A stretch of DNA of 5,680 nucleotides from Candidatus Cloacimonadota bacterium. Its GTDB lineage: Bacteria > Cloacimonadota > Cloacimonadia > Cloacimonadales > TCS61. This document shows, piece by piece, positions 1 through 5,680 of this stretch. Each line of letters opens with the position of its first letter. Positions within the stretch are counted from its first letter, which is position 1. The stretch is from the NCBI GenBank assembly GCA_011372345.1, contig DRTC01000417.1:1-5680 (forward strand), written 5' to 3'. A program made the translations under genes and the position numbers. The notes beneath the pieces are model-generated. The model saw nothing but the letters and a program-made list of their open reading frames with translations, was not told the origin of the DNA and did no database searches.

Positions 1-1323
1 GGAATAGTAGATACGAACATGACTGTCTGGTATGATCAGGATGCGGAAAACAATATTCTCAAATATCGTGTTTATGCATATCTGGGTGAAGCAAAATCCG
101 ATTATGCGGAATCAGAAGAATTTTATAATATAATCTCTGCTCCGACTAATTTAGTCCTATCAAAACCTGATGAGACTAAAATTAGGCTTATTTGGGAATG
201 TTTCGGTGAAATTGAGGATGGATTTTCTATTGATAAAAAAATCGGAGGATTAGATTGGGAACTGAATTATGCTGAGGTTGATAGTAGCATTACAACATAT
301 ATTGATGATATTGAATATCCCTGTGGAACATTTTCTTATCGGGTAAGATCCTATCAAAATGGATTGTATTCAAATTATAGTAATGAAGAACAAATTAATA
401 TCAGGCTTGATATAATTAGTTCAACCAATACACCTGGTGAAGCAACCGAAGTGTTTTTTTATAATTGGTATGCTTTTCTATCTGATAAATATAGCGGGTT
501 ATCGATAGTCAATTGTGTGAATCCAAGCAATCCTGTTATAAACACTTATAATCAAGGTGGACTGCCTGACAGAACCTCCTCAGTTTTTATTAGAGATGAA
601 GTTTGTTATGTTTCTTCTCATGGTGCTATAAATGATCCCGGAATGTTTTATCTAATTGATGTAAGCCCCTTTATTAACGACCCAACCCAACCCCTTCCGG
701 ATGTGATTTATATTATTGGTAGTTGTGAAACAAATGGCATTCCAAAAGATATCTTTGTTTATGGGGATTATTCCTTTATAGCAGATGGAGATGGCGGTCT
801 TTCAACAATTATTTGTTCAGGACCTCCACACAGTATTTCCAATATATCCATAAATGGAGATGCTCGCAATATATATATCAAAAATTCATACGCTTTTATT
901 GCAAATGGTCTAAATGGCGGATTAGTTATTTTAGATGTATTTGATCCTTTTAATCCTTCGATTGTTTCAACTTTACCCCTGGGAGGTCTTGCTCAAGGAA
1001 TTTTTGTAAATGGTAATTATGCATATTTAGCAAATGGTGAAAATGGTTTAGAAATTATTGATATTTCCGATGTGAATTCCCCTTTTCTTGTTTCTAATCT
1101 TAATGTAGAGGGATTTGCTTCAAGTATTTTTGCTGATGATATTTATATTTACCTAACAGATAAAGAAAACGGTTTTCATGTAATTGATATATCGGATCAT
1201 TCAGCTCCTTATATTTTAGGAACAGTAGCTTTAACGACTCAACCTGTTTCCGTTCATTTTTCGGGTAGTTATGCTTTTGTAGCAGATAATGAAGGATTAA
1301 AAATTATTCAGGTTTTACCTTAG
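1..1323 (+). CDS. Secreted FN3 and LVIVD-repeat beta-propeller protein, 5' partial
   Basis: The frame is open to the left edge: six sense codons precede the ATG at 19, and they read into a fibronectin type III (FN3) strand, so that ATG is probably internal. Numbering from it, residues 1-38 are the end of one FN3 domain (KYRVYAY), and 41-128 a full FN3 domain (APTNLVL..., IRLIW, SYRVRSY, SNYSNE). From about 140 to the end come about seven LVIVD-like blades, each of the form [position]-Y-A-[FY]-[IL]-A-[ND]-G-x-x-G-L-x-I-[IV]-D-[IV]-x-D-x-x-x-P. The best are at 280-320, 322-362 and 364-404. The last (407-434) is a half blade, as expected where a propeller closes. No C-terminal sorting tail is present, unlike the two genes downstream. 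Such proteins are normally extracellular or surface-bound. The ligand is unknown, and the signal peptide would lie outside the window. It probably heads or belongs to an operon with the gene at 1351. Confidence 0.85.
   Translation, partial: GIVDTNMTVWYDQDAENNILKYRVYAYLGEAKSDYAESEEFYNIISAPTNLVLSKPDETKIRLIWECFGEIEDGFSIDKKIGGLDWELNYAEVDSSITTYIDDIEYPCGTFSYRVRSYQNGLYSNYSNEEQINIRLDIISSTNTPGEATEVFFYNWYAFLSDKYSGLSIVNCVNPSNPVINTYNQGGLPDRTSSVFIRDEVCYVSSHGAINDPGMFYLIDVSPFINDPTQPLPDVIYIIGSCETNGIPKDIFVYGDYSFIADGDGGLSTIICSGPPHSISNISINGDARNIYIKNSYAFIANGLNGGLVILDVFDPFNPSIVSTLPLGGLAQGIFVNGNYAYLANGENGLEIIDISDVNSPFLVSNLNVEGFASSIFADDIYIYLTDKENGFHVIDISDHSAPYILGTVALTTQPVSVHFSGSYAFVADNEGLKIIQVLP
433..1320 (+). repeat. 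LVIVD-type beta-propeller blade repeats inside gene 1
   Basis: About seven degenerate repeats of roughly 40 residues each, starting near residues 140, 183, 239, 280, 322, 364 and 407 (counted from the ATG at 19). Blades 4 to 6 are the most regular, with YAFIANG, YAYLANG and YIYLTDK in the same position, followed by GLVILDV, GLEIIDI and GFHVIDI. Blade 2 is longer, carrying an insertion around residues 200-230. Blade 3 has lost the aspartate of the VID/IID motif (STIICSG). Repeat boundaries are approximate. Confidence 0.75.
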
Positions 1324-1340
1324 AAAAAATAAAAAAATTT

Positions 1341-1345
1341 GGAGG
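1341..1345 (+). promoter_or_regulatory. Strong Shine-Dalgarno site for gene 2
   Basis: A perfect GGAGG is followed by five bases (TTATT) and then ATG at 1351. It decides the start: an in-frame TTG at 1339 overlaps this site and has no ribosome site of its own. The ATG also places a clean signal peptide at the very N-terminus. No terminator-like hairpin is seen in the 27-base gap after gene 1, so read-through from that gene is likely. Confidence 0.85.
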
Positions 1346-1350
1346 TTATT

Positions 1351-4300
1351 ATGAAAGTGATACTAATCGTTTTACTTTTACTATCAACCCTATTGGTTTT
1401 TGCCCAAACACATATTCCGGAAGGGAATGTGAGTGGAACTTGGAATGCGACTGGAAGTCCATATATTATTGATGGGGAGATAACAATACAAGCTGCAGAC
1501 CTGCTTATGATCGAACCTAATGTTGATATTGAATTCTCAGGATATTACAAATTTATTATAAATGGTAGATTATTGGCAGAAGGAACTGCTGATAATCTTA
1601 TCACATTCACAGCTCAGGTCCCGGCAACCGGTTGGCATGGTCTCAGATTTTTTGATACCAACACAAATGGTCAGGACAGTTCAAAAATTGTTTATTGCTC
1701 GCTACAAAATGGTATTGCTACTGGTGATGCCAGTTCAGGTGGTGCTATTTACCTGAATAATTCTGATATTATCATTGAGAATTCTATCATATCAGGTAAT
1801 GAAGCAAATGGATACGGTGGTGGAATTTATATATATGATTCCGACCCTCGGCTGACTTCAGTAGATATTTACGAGAATACTGCCATTCATGAGGGTGGTG
1901 GAATCATGTGCTTCAATGCAAACCCATTCTTAAGAAAAGTGGCTATTTTCGAAAATGAAACACAGTGGAGTGGAGGAGGAATTTGTAGTTTCGGGAATTC
2001 TGTTATTGCTTTAGAAAATGTAACAATCTCTGATAATGAAGCATTTCAAAATGGAAGCGGAATTGCTACTCTTTATGGTGCAGATATTACTCTTTTGAAT
2101 TGTATAATCTGGGATAATCCTACAGAAGAAATTTATGTACATCCGGATGCTAACTTAAACGCTACCTATTCCGACATTAAAGACGGAACAGATCAAAGTT
2201 ATTTCGGAACAGGTTGTGTTAATACTGATCCGTTATTTAGCGATCCGGAAAATAATGATTATTCGATAACATGGGAGAACTTTCCATATCCAGATTTCAC
2301 GAAATCATTATGTATCGACACAGGAAATCCTGATGTTCAATATAATGATCCGGATGGAACAAGAAATGATATGGGAGCATATTATTTCCCACAATCCGGA
2401 ATTCGGGGAACTGTTACACTTATCGGAGGTTCAGGTAATATGGAAAACGTCGTTGTTTCTGCAATCTCAACAACGGATACTATAACTACTTCTCCGGAGG
2501 TAAATGGTGAATACTTTATAAATGTATCTCCCAACACATACACTGTAACCGCTACTCTGAATGGGTATTCAGGTGATCCCGTGACAAATGTGATTGTTAT
2601 CGCCGGACAGGTTACTACTGGAGTAGATTTACAACTTAGTGAAATCCTACCTGGTTCGATCAATGGAACCGTTGCTCTGGAAGGTTTAGGTGATGTTACA
2701 TCAGTTGTTATTTCAGCTGGAGGAGAAACAACATATCCTTATGCGGTTTATGTAGGTCCGGATATTGACCATTATGAATATAATTTGGAAATCATTGCAG
2801 GAACATTCGATGTTGTAGCAACTCGGGCCGGCTATCTGGATTCAACTGTGACAAATGTTATAGTTCAACCCGGTCAACAGACTACAGATGTTGATTTCCT
2901 TTTGCTGCTAATTCATTATGATGGCTATATTGCTGGTAAAGTTACCATAAAAGAAGGTGCCGGAAATGTAGAAGATGTGGCAGTTACTGCGGATACAATC
3001 ACTGATTATCCTGATGCAAATGGTGATTATTTCATTACTATAGATAATGGAACCTACGATTTAACAGCTTCCTTAGACCACTATGCAACCTTAACATTTG
3101 AATCAGTAGAAGTTTTTCCAGATGATACGACTTATGTTGATATAACTCTTATAAACTGGGAAGTAATTCCAGGAACTCAATATACAATGATCGCTTACAT
3201 AACATCTACTCTTGATGGTGCATTTATTGATGGATCAAACAGCAATCAGTTAGCAGCTTTTGGTCCGGAAGGAGACTCTGATTGCCGTGGAATTGCATAC
3301 TGGCAAACAGGTAATCATCCTCATTGGTGTACAGATTATCATTACTGGTCTCTCGACGGGTATTGGTATTGCACAATTGTTAGTAATGACAACACGGGAA
3401 CGGAAAATATCAGTTTTAAGGTTTATGATACTACCACGGATTCGATTTATACTTGTCCTGAAACTTTAACTTTTGTTAATTGTACAGAAGATGATATCGA
3501 TATCTTTGCTCCTTCTCCTTCTCATGACCTAAATTTTGATCTGATTGAAGATTGGAACTGGATTTCATTCAATTTGGAGCCAGCAGATAATTCTGTAGAA
3601 ACCGTGTTTGCCGATTTAACCTTTGTTCCGGATATTTACCAGATTAAGAATCAAACACAATCCTCAACATATATTGAAGGTTGGATTGGTGACCTGGATA
3701 ATTTAATCATTGGAGATGGTTTCAAAGTACAAATGTGGAATGCTTACAATGACTTTATATTCAGCGGTACAAAACTAAATCCGATTTTAACTCCAATAGA
3801 TCTTACCACAGATTGGAACTGGGTTGCTTATATTCCTCAGCATTCTTTATGTTTGGAAGAAGCGATTATAAGTATTCAGAGTAATATTCATTCGATTAAA
3901 ACTCAAACACAATCCGCTGTTAATGATAATGGAATATGGGTTGGTGATTTAACTCAAATGAATCCTGGAGTAAATTATCTCATTAAGATGAATGCTGAAG
4001 ATGTATTAACATATCCGGCAAATACAAATGCTTATCGATCTTCTCCCTCTGATCCGGAAATACCGATAAACCAAGCGAATTGGGAACTTCTCTCAGGAAC
4101 TGAATCAAATATGATTGTGATGGCTAAACTCTTTAATAAAAATAACACTATCGTATCTTCTGAAGAATATACTGTTGGAATTTTTGATGAAAAAAATTTC
4201 TGTCATTCGATTGGAAAATATTTGAGTAAATTCTGGTACTTCACTGTCGTTGGAAATGAGGAAACAAATAACCTACACTTCAGAACTTATCATAAACAAA

Positions 4301-4677
4301 CCGGAATTATAGTAAATAGTGAAGAAACAATCAGTTATGAAAGAGACATTATTATTGGAAATTCTCAAGAACCGATTGAAATTATAACTAATATTCCATC
4401 TTCTTCAATTCCTCAGATACTACAATTGAGCCAGAATTATCCGAATCCATTTAATCCTTCTACCCAAATTAGTTATTCATTACCCAGATCCGGTCATGTC
4501 ACTCTTTTGATTTATAATATCAAAGGGCAACTAGTGGAAACACTTGTGAATACATTTCAGGATGCTGATAATTATATCGTGGAATGGAAAGCAGATAAAT
4601 TTAGTTCCGGGATTTATTTTTATAAATTTTCTTTCGGAGATCGTTCCCAAATTAAGAAATGCTTATTAATCAAATAA
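1351..4677 (+). CDS. Secreted mosaic protein: beta-helix, carboxypeptidase-like repeats, module A, WNW modules, sorting tail
   Basis: A complete protein of 1108 residues. Residues 1-18 are a Sec signal peptide (MKV, hydrophobic core, cleavage likely after VFA before QTH). Residues 44-300 form a right-handed beta-helix, with GG[AGS]I turns at 130, 156, 182, 208 and 235. The helix is closed by a C-I-D-T-G-N-P-D / D-P-D-G-T-R-N-D-M-G-A-Y block (321-344) common in FCB-group surface proteins. Residues 349-430, 433-517 and 525-601 are three carboxypeptidase-regulatory-like beta-sandwiches (G-x-V-x-L start, NG-x-Y-x-[FI], Y-x-[LV]-x-A, GYxxxxVTNVIV). Then come module A copy 1 (602-720), two tandem WNW modules (731-805, 816-890) and module A copy 2 (910-1010). 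Residues 1018-1108 are a FlgD-Ig/Por-type sorting tail (NYPNPFNP, IYNIKGQ, SSGIYFYKF, final KKCLLIK). No catalytic motif was recognised. It is likely surface-attached or released through a type IX-like route, for adhesion or polymer binding; that role is inference. It probably shares a transcript with gene 1 and ends at the terminator at 4697. Confidence 0.9.
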   Translation: MKVILIVLLLLSTLLVFAQTHIPEGNVSGTWNATGSPYIIDGEITIQAADLLMIEPNVDIEFSGYYKFIINGRLLAEGTADNLITFTAQVPATGWHGLRFFDTNTNGQDSSKIVYCSLQNGIATGDASSGGAIYLNNSDIIIENSIISGNEANGYGGGIYIYDSDPRLTSVDIYENTAIHEGGGIMCFNANPFLRKVAIFENETQWSGGGICSFGNSVIALENVTISDNEAFQNGSGIATLYGADITLLNCIIWDNPTEEIYVHPDANLNATYSDIKDGTDQSYFGTGCVNTDPLFSDPENNDYSITWENFPYPDFTKSLCIDTGNPDVQYNDPDGTRNDMGAYYFPQSGIRGTVTLIGGSGNMENVVVSAISTTDTITTSPEVNGEYFINVSPNTYTVTATLNGYSGDPVTNVIVIAGQVTTGVDLQLSEILPGSINGTVALEGLGDVTSVVISAGGETTYPYAVYVGPDIDHYEYNLEIIAGTFDVVATRAGYLDSTVTNVIVQPGQQTTDVDFLLLLIHYDGYIAGKVTIKEGAGNVEDVAVTADTITDYPDANGDYFITIDNGTYDLTASLDHYATLTFESVEVFPDDTTYVDITLINWEVIPGTQYTMIAYITSTLDGAFIDGSNSNQLAAFGPEGDSDCRGIAYWQTGNHPHWCTDYHYWSLDGYWYCTIVSNDNTGTENISFKVYDTTTDSIYTCPETLTFVNCTEDDIDIFAPSPSHDLNFDLIEDWNWISFNLEPADNSVETVFADLTFVPDIYQIKNQTQSSTYIEGWIGDLDNLIIGDGFKVQMWNAYNDFIFSGTKLNPILTPIDLTTDWNWVAYIPQHSLCLEEAIISIQSNIHSIKTQTQSAVNDNGIWVGDLTQMNPGVNYLIKMNAEDVLTYPANTNAYRSSPSDPEIPINQANWELLSGTESNMIVMAKLFNKNNTIVSSEEYTVGIFDEKNFCHSIGKYLSKFWYFTVVGNEETNNLHFRTYHKQTGIIVNSEETISYERDIIIGNSQEPIEIITNIPSSSIPQILQLSQNYPNPFNPSTQISYSLPRSGHVTLLIYNIKGQLVETLVNTFQDADNYIVEWKADKFSSGIYFYKFSFGDRSQIKKCLLIK
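1732..2070 (+). repeat. Regular GGGI beta-helix coils in gene 2
   Basis: Five coils are marked by GGAI, GGGI, GGGI, GGGI and GSGI, at spacings of 26, 26, 26 and 27 residues. Each of the last four is preceded by an asparagine turn (SGNEA, YENTA, FENET, SDNEA). The pattern resembles the GGA[ILV]/FxxN repeats of chlamydial polymorphic membrane proteins and other right-handed parallel beta-helices. Coils before and after this stretch are more degenerate. Confidence 0.8.
2395..3153 (+). repeat. Three tandem carboxypeptidase-regulatory-like domains in gene 2
   Basis: Three divergent copies of about 80-85 residues: 349-430, 433-517 and 525-601. Each opens with I-x-G-x-V-x-[LI], has N[VM]E-[DN]V or DVTSV followed by V-[AV]-[VI]-[ST]-A, then a G-x-Y/F-x-[IL] hairpin and a T-[YF]-[DT]-[VL]-x-A strand. 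Copies 1 and 2 share the phrase VTNVIV near the end. They are probably rigid spacers holding the C-terminal modules away from the beta-helix. That role is inferred from the position. Confidence 0.75.
3154..3510 (+). other. Module A, copy 1 (gene 2 residues 602-720)
   Basis: The module runs NW-x-x-I-x-GTQY-x-M, AAFGPE, DCRG, G-YWY-TIV, ISFKVYD, IY-T-C-PET. It is clearly homologous to residues 25-133 of the gene at 4811 (NW, GTQYSM, VGAFGP, DCRS, GFWYFTIVGN, ISFKIYN, IYNCFET). It carries five cysteines (645, 660, 674, 702, 711), four of which have likely partners in the gene 3 copy. I do not recognise a named family. A small secreted beta-sandwich stabilised by disulfides would fit. Confidence 0.7.
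3541..4020 (+). repeat. Tandem duplicated WNW modules in gene 2
   Basis: Two adjacent modules of about 75 residues (731-805 and 816-890). Each runs DWNW-[IV]-[SA]-[FY], then I-x-x-IK-x-QTQS, then W-[IV]-GDL, then G-x-x-[FY]-x-[IV]-[KQ]-M. The duplication is visible in the DNA: GATTGGAACTGG occurs at 3550 and 3811, and TCAAACACAATCC at 3651 and 3903. The module is of a type seen between domains of FCB-group secreted proteins. I cannot give a family name or a ligand. Confidence 0.8.
4078..4380 (+). other. Module A, copy 2 (gene 2 residues 910-1010)
   Basis: It keeps the frame of module A: NW-x-LLSGT-x-x-x-M, VG-I-F, FC at 950-951, FWYFTVVGN (961-969), LHFRTY, then ET and IIIGN. It is more diverged than the other two copies. 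Only one cysteine (951) remains; the IY-x-C-x-ET cysteine is replaced (IIVNSEET). It directly precedes the sorting tail, as the gene 3 copy does. Confidence 0.65.
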
Positions 4678-4696
4678 GATTTACCTGATTTTTTGT

Positions 4697-4728
4697 AACA
4701 CCCGAAGAAGCTTTTTCGGAGTGTTTTT
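4697..4728 (+). terminator. Rho-independent terminator after gene 2
   Basis: AACAC-CCGAA (4697-4706) pairs with TTCGG-(A)-GTGTT (4715-4725): ten pairs with one bulged A and an eight-base loop. A run of five Ts (4724-4728) follows. It starts 19 bases after the gene 2 stop codon, so it should end the gene 1-gene 2 transcript and leave gene 3 under separate control. Confidence 0.85.
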
Positions 4729-4732
4729 AAAA

Positions 4733-4799
4733 CCTTAATCCTCTCCTGAAAGGATAGGAAATTTTCCTTCTCCTTAAAGGAGAGGTTAGGATGAGTTAA
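4733..4799. repeat. Palindromic twin-hairpin intergenic element (REP/MITE-like)
   Basis: The outer arms CCTTAATCCTCTCCT (4733-4747) and AGGAGAGGTTAGG (4778-4790) are near-complementary, with two single-base gaps. Inside lie two hairpins. At 4740-4758, CCTCTCCT and AGGATAGG pair across a GAA loop with one mismatch. At 4767-4785, CTTCTCCT and AGGAGAGG pair across TAA with one G-U pair. The AAATTTT between them is itself near-palindromic. The element is noncoding and ends just before the ribosome site of gene 3. The CTCTCCT...AGGAGAG core resembles interspersed palindromes found between genes in many bacterial genomes. That resemblance is from memory; only one copy is visible here. Confidence 0.65.
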
Positions 4800-4800
4800 C

Positions 4801-4804
4801 AGGA
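4801..4804 (+). promoter_or_regulatory. Modest Shine-Dalgarno site for gene 3
   Basis: AGGA lies six bases before the ATG at 4811. An ATG at 4804 is out of frame and reaches a stop within seven codons. A TGA at 4805-4807 closes the gene 3 frame upstream, so 4811 is the first possible ATG start. No convincing -35/-10 promoter pair was found in the 133-base gap, although the upstream terminator implies that one should exist there. Confidence 0.55.
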
Positions 4805-4810
4805 TGAATA

Positions 4811-5533
4811 ATGACAGAAAATAGAGTAATACCTATTATTATAATTGTTCTGATTTGCTCAGTTCTTTTCTCAGATCCGCCAAATTGGCAACCTATTACC
4901 GGCACTCAATATTCGATGGTTGTAATGGCTCAAATCACTTTTAACAATGAACTTTTTGATGATTCGGATAATAACATGGTTGGAGCATTTGGTCCTGGTG
5001 AAGAAGAAGATTGCCGTTCCGTGGCAATCTGGCAACCACCTACTCCTGAATGTGACGGATTTTGGTATTTTACTATTGTGGGAAATATTAATGAAGAAGC
5101 AATTTCTTTTAAAATATATAATAGCGAAACTGATACCATTTATAATTGTTTTGAAACAATTATTTTTGAAGATGGAACAACAATTGGAATTCCAACAGAT
5201 TTATTTGAAATTACTTGTGGTGAAACAACTATCGATAAAATTTTAACAGTGAATAAAGAAATTACATTATCAAATTATCCAAATCCCTTCAAATCGAAAA
5301 CGACTATTTCTTTTATAACCGCAGAGAATAAAGAGACCACAAAGATAATAATTTACAATATTAAAGGACAAAAAATCAAAACTTTTCATATTAACCAGAA
5401 AACTAATCAACCAGTTAACCAAATTGTTTGGGATGGTAGTAATGAAAATAATCGACCAGTTGGAATTGGAATTTACTTTTATAGATTGAATCTTGAACAT
5501 TCACCGATCAAAAAAATAATCTTGTTTAAATAA
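4811..5533 (+). CDS. Small secreted protein: module A plus C-terminal sorting tail
   Basis: A complete protein of 240 residues. Residues 1-21 are a signal peptide (MTENRV, then a long isoleucine/valine/leucine core, cleavage probably near LFS-DPP). The VLIC stretch is not a proper lipobox, so it is not called a lipoprotein. Residues 25-133 are a single module A, the closest relative in the window of gene 2 residues 602-720: GTQYSM, GAFGP, DCRS, GFWYFTIVGN, ISFKIYN, IYNCFET, with cysteines at 68, 81, 113 and 136. Residues 150-240 are the FlgD-Ig/Por-type sorting tail (LSNYPNPF, IIIYNIKGQKIKTF, IVWDGSNENNRPVGIGIYFYRL, ending KKIILFK). It is likely exported and surface-attached or released by the same route as gene 2. 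Its function is unknown. It is probably transcribed separately from gene 2 because a terminator lies between them. It could be a duplicated C-terminal half of a gene 2-like protein; sequence similarity supports common ancestry but not the direction. Confidence 0.88.
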   Translation: MTENRVIPIIIIVLICSVLFSDPPNWQPITGTQYSMVVMAQITFNNELFDDSDNNMVGAFGPGEEEDCRSVAIWQPPTPECDGFWYFTIVGNINEEAISFKIYNSETDTIYNCFETIIFEDGTTIGIPTDLFEITCGETTIDKILTVNKEITLSNYPNPFKSKTTISFITAENKETTKIIIYNIKGQKIKTFHINQKTNQPVNQIVWDGSNENNRPVGIGIYFYRLNLEHSPIKKIILFK

Positions 5534-5680
5534 AAATTCTAAGAAAAATTTAAGTTATGGACATGATTCAAATTCTTCCAGAGCAGTTATGTGTTTATAA
5601 CCGATAGTTTTGGCGTGAAAACAGCTCAGGTAGCTCCGTAAGATTTATCTCGTTCCCGATCTTATTCCTGAATTTTAATA
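5534..5680. other. Downstream region without a convincing gene
   Basis: No strong terminator follows gene 3; AAATT/AATTT around 5535-5552 is only a weak AT hairpin. From about 5600 the sequence becomes richer in G+C than gene 3. It carries a small inverted repeat, TAAGAT (5639-5644) and ATCTTA (5659-5664), and two close AGCTC copies (5623 and 5632). A minus-strand frame is open from the right edge to a stop at 5595-5597 (ending ELFSRQNYRL) and could be the tail of a convergent gene. Two other frames are also open over much of the same stretch, so this is not evidence of coding. Confidence 0.3.

Noticed and set aside
19..21. ATG at 19 as the true start of gene 1
   Set aside because: The frame is open upstream to the edge, the ATG falls in the middle of an FN3 domain, no ribosome site precedes it and no signal peptide follows it.
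454..460. Run of seven Ts inside gene 1 as a phase-variation tract
   Set aside because: It is short for slippage-based switching, and the reading frame runs intact through it. Such runs are expected in AT-rich DNA.
1339..1350. TTG start four codons upstream of the gene 2 ATG
   Set aside because: It overlaps the GGAGG ribosome site itself. The ATG at 1351 has ideal spacing and gives a standard signal peptide.
2382..2663. Minus-strand open frame of 93 codons
   Set aside because: It lies fully inside gene 2 over the first carboxypeptidase-like repeat, has no ribosome site or recognisable product, and is explained as an antisense shadow.
4824..4873. Lipoprotein signal in gene 3 (VLIC)
   Set aside because: The residue before the cysteine is isoleucine, not glycine, alanine or serine, so the lipobox rule is not met. 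An ordinary signal peptide fits better.
4930..5500. Open frames on both strands overlapping gene 3
   Set aside because: They are out of frame with a gene that has a signal peptide, a domain homologous to gene 2 and a sorting tail. Their translations show no domain features.
5557..5607. Short plus-strand frame of 16 codons downstream of gene 3
   Set aside because: Very short, no ribosome site and no recognisable motif.

Overview
The window looks like the chromosome of a Gram-negative member of the Fibrobacterota-Chlorobiota-Bacteroidota (FCB) group, most probably a Candidatus Cloacimonadota-type bacterium. This rests on protein style rather than any marker gene. The DNA is AT-rich, and all three genes encode large secreted beta-structured proteins. 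Two of them end in the PNPF...YNIKGQ...GIYFY..K...K tail typical of FlgD-Ig / Por-type (type IX secretion) C-terminal sorting domains. No metabolic gene, RNA gene, CRISPR array, transposase or phage gene was seen.

Layout, all on the + strand. (1) 1-1323: the 3' part of a gene for a secreted protein with fibronectin type III domains followed by a beta-propeller of about seven LVIVD-like blades. The reading frame is open at the left edge, so its true start is outside the window. (2) 1351-4677: a complete 1108-residue secreted mosaic protein, starting 27 bases after gene 1 behind a strong GGAGG site and probably co-transcribed with it. It has a signal peptide, a right-handed beta-helix, three carboxypeptidase-regulatory-like beta-sandwich repeats, a cysteine-containing module (called module A here), two tandem 'WNW' modules, a second module A and a sorting domain. 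(3) 4678-4810: an intergenic stretch with a clear rho-independent terminator, then a palindromic twin-hairpin element of REP/MITE type. (4) 4811-5533: a complete 240-residue protein that is essentially signal peptide + one module A + sorting domain, a minimal version of the gene 2 C-terminal half. (5) 5534-5680: 147 bases with no convincing gene, and base composition richer in G+C near the end.

Taken together this is a cluster of cell-surface or secreted proteins. Genes 2 and 3 share module A and the sorting tail, so they are probably exported by the same outer-membrane route and may be related by domain duplication. Gene 1 shows no sorting tail. Their ligands or substrates cannot be read from the sequence. 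The most notable item is module A, a recurrent domain I cannot assign to a named family, found three times here. Nothing else points to a new enzymatic or defence system.
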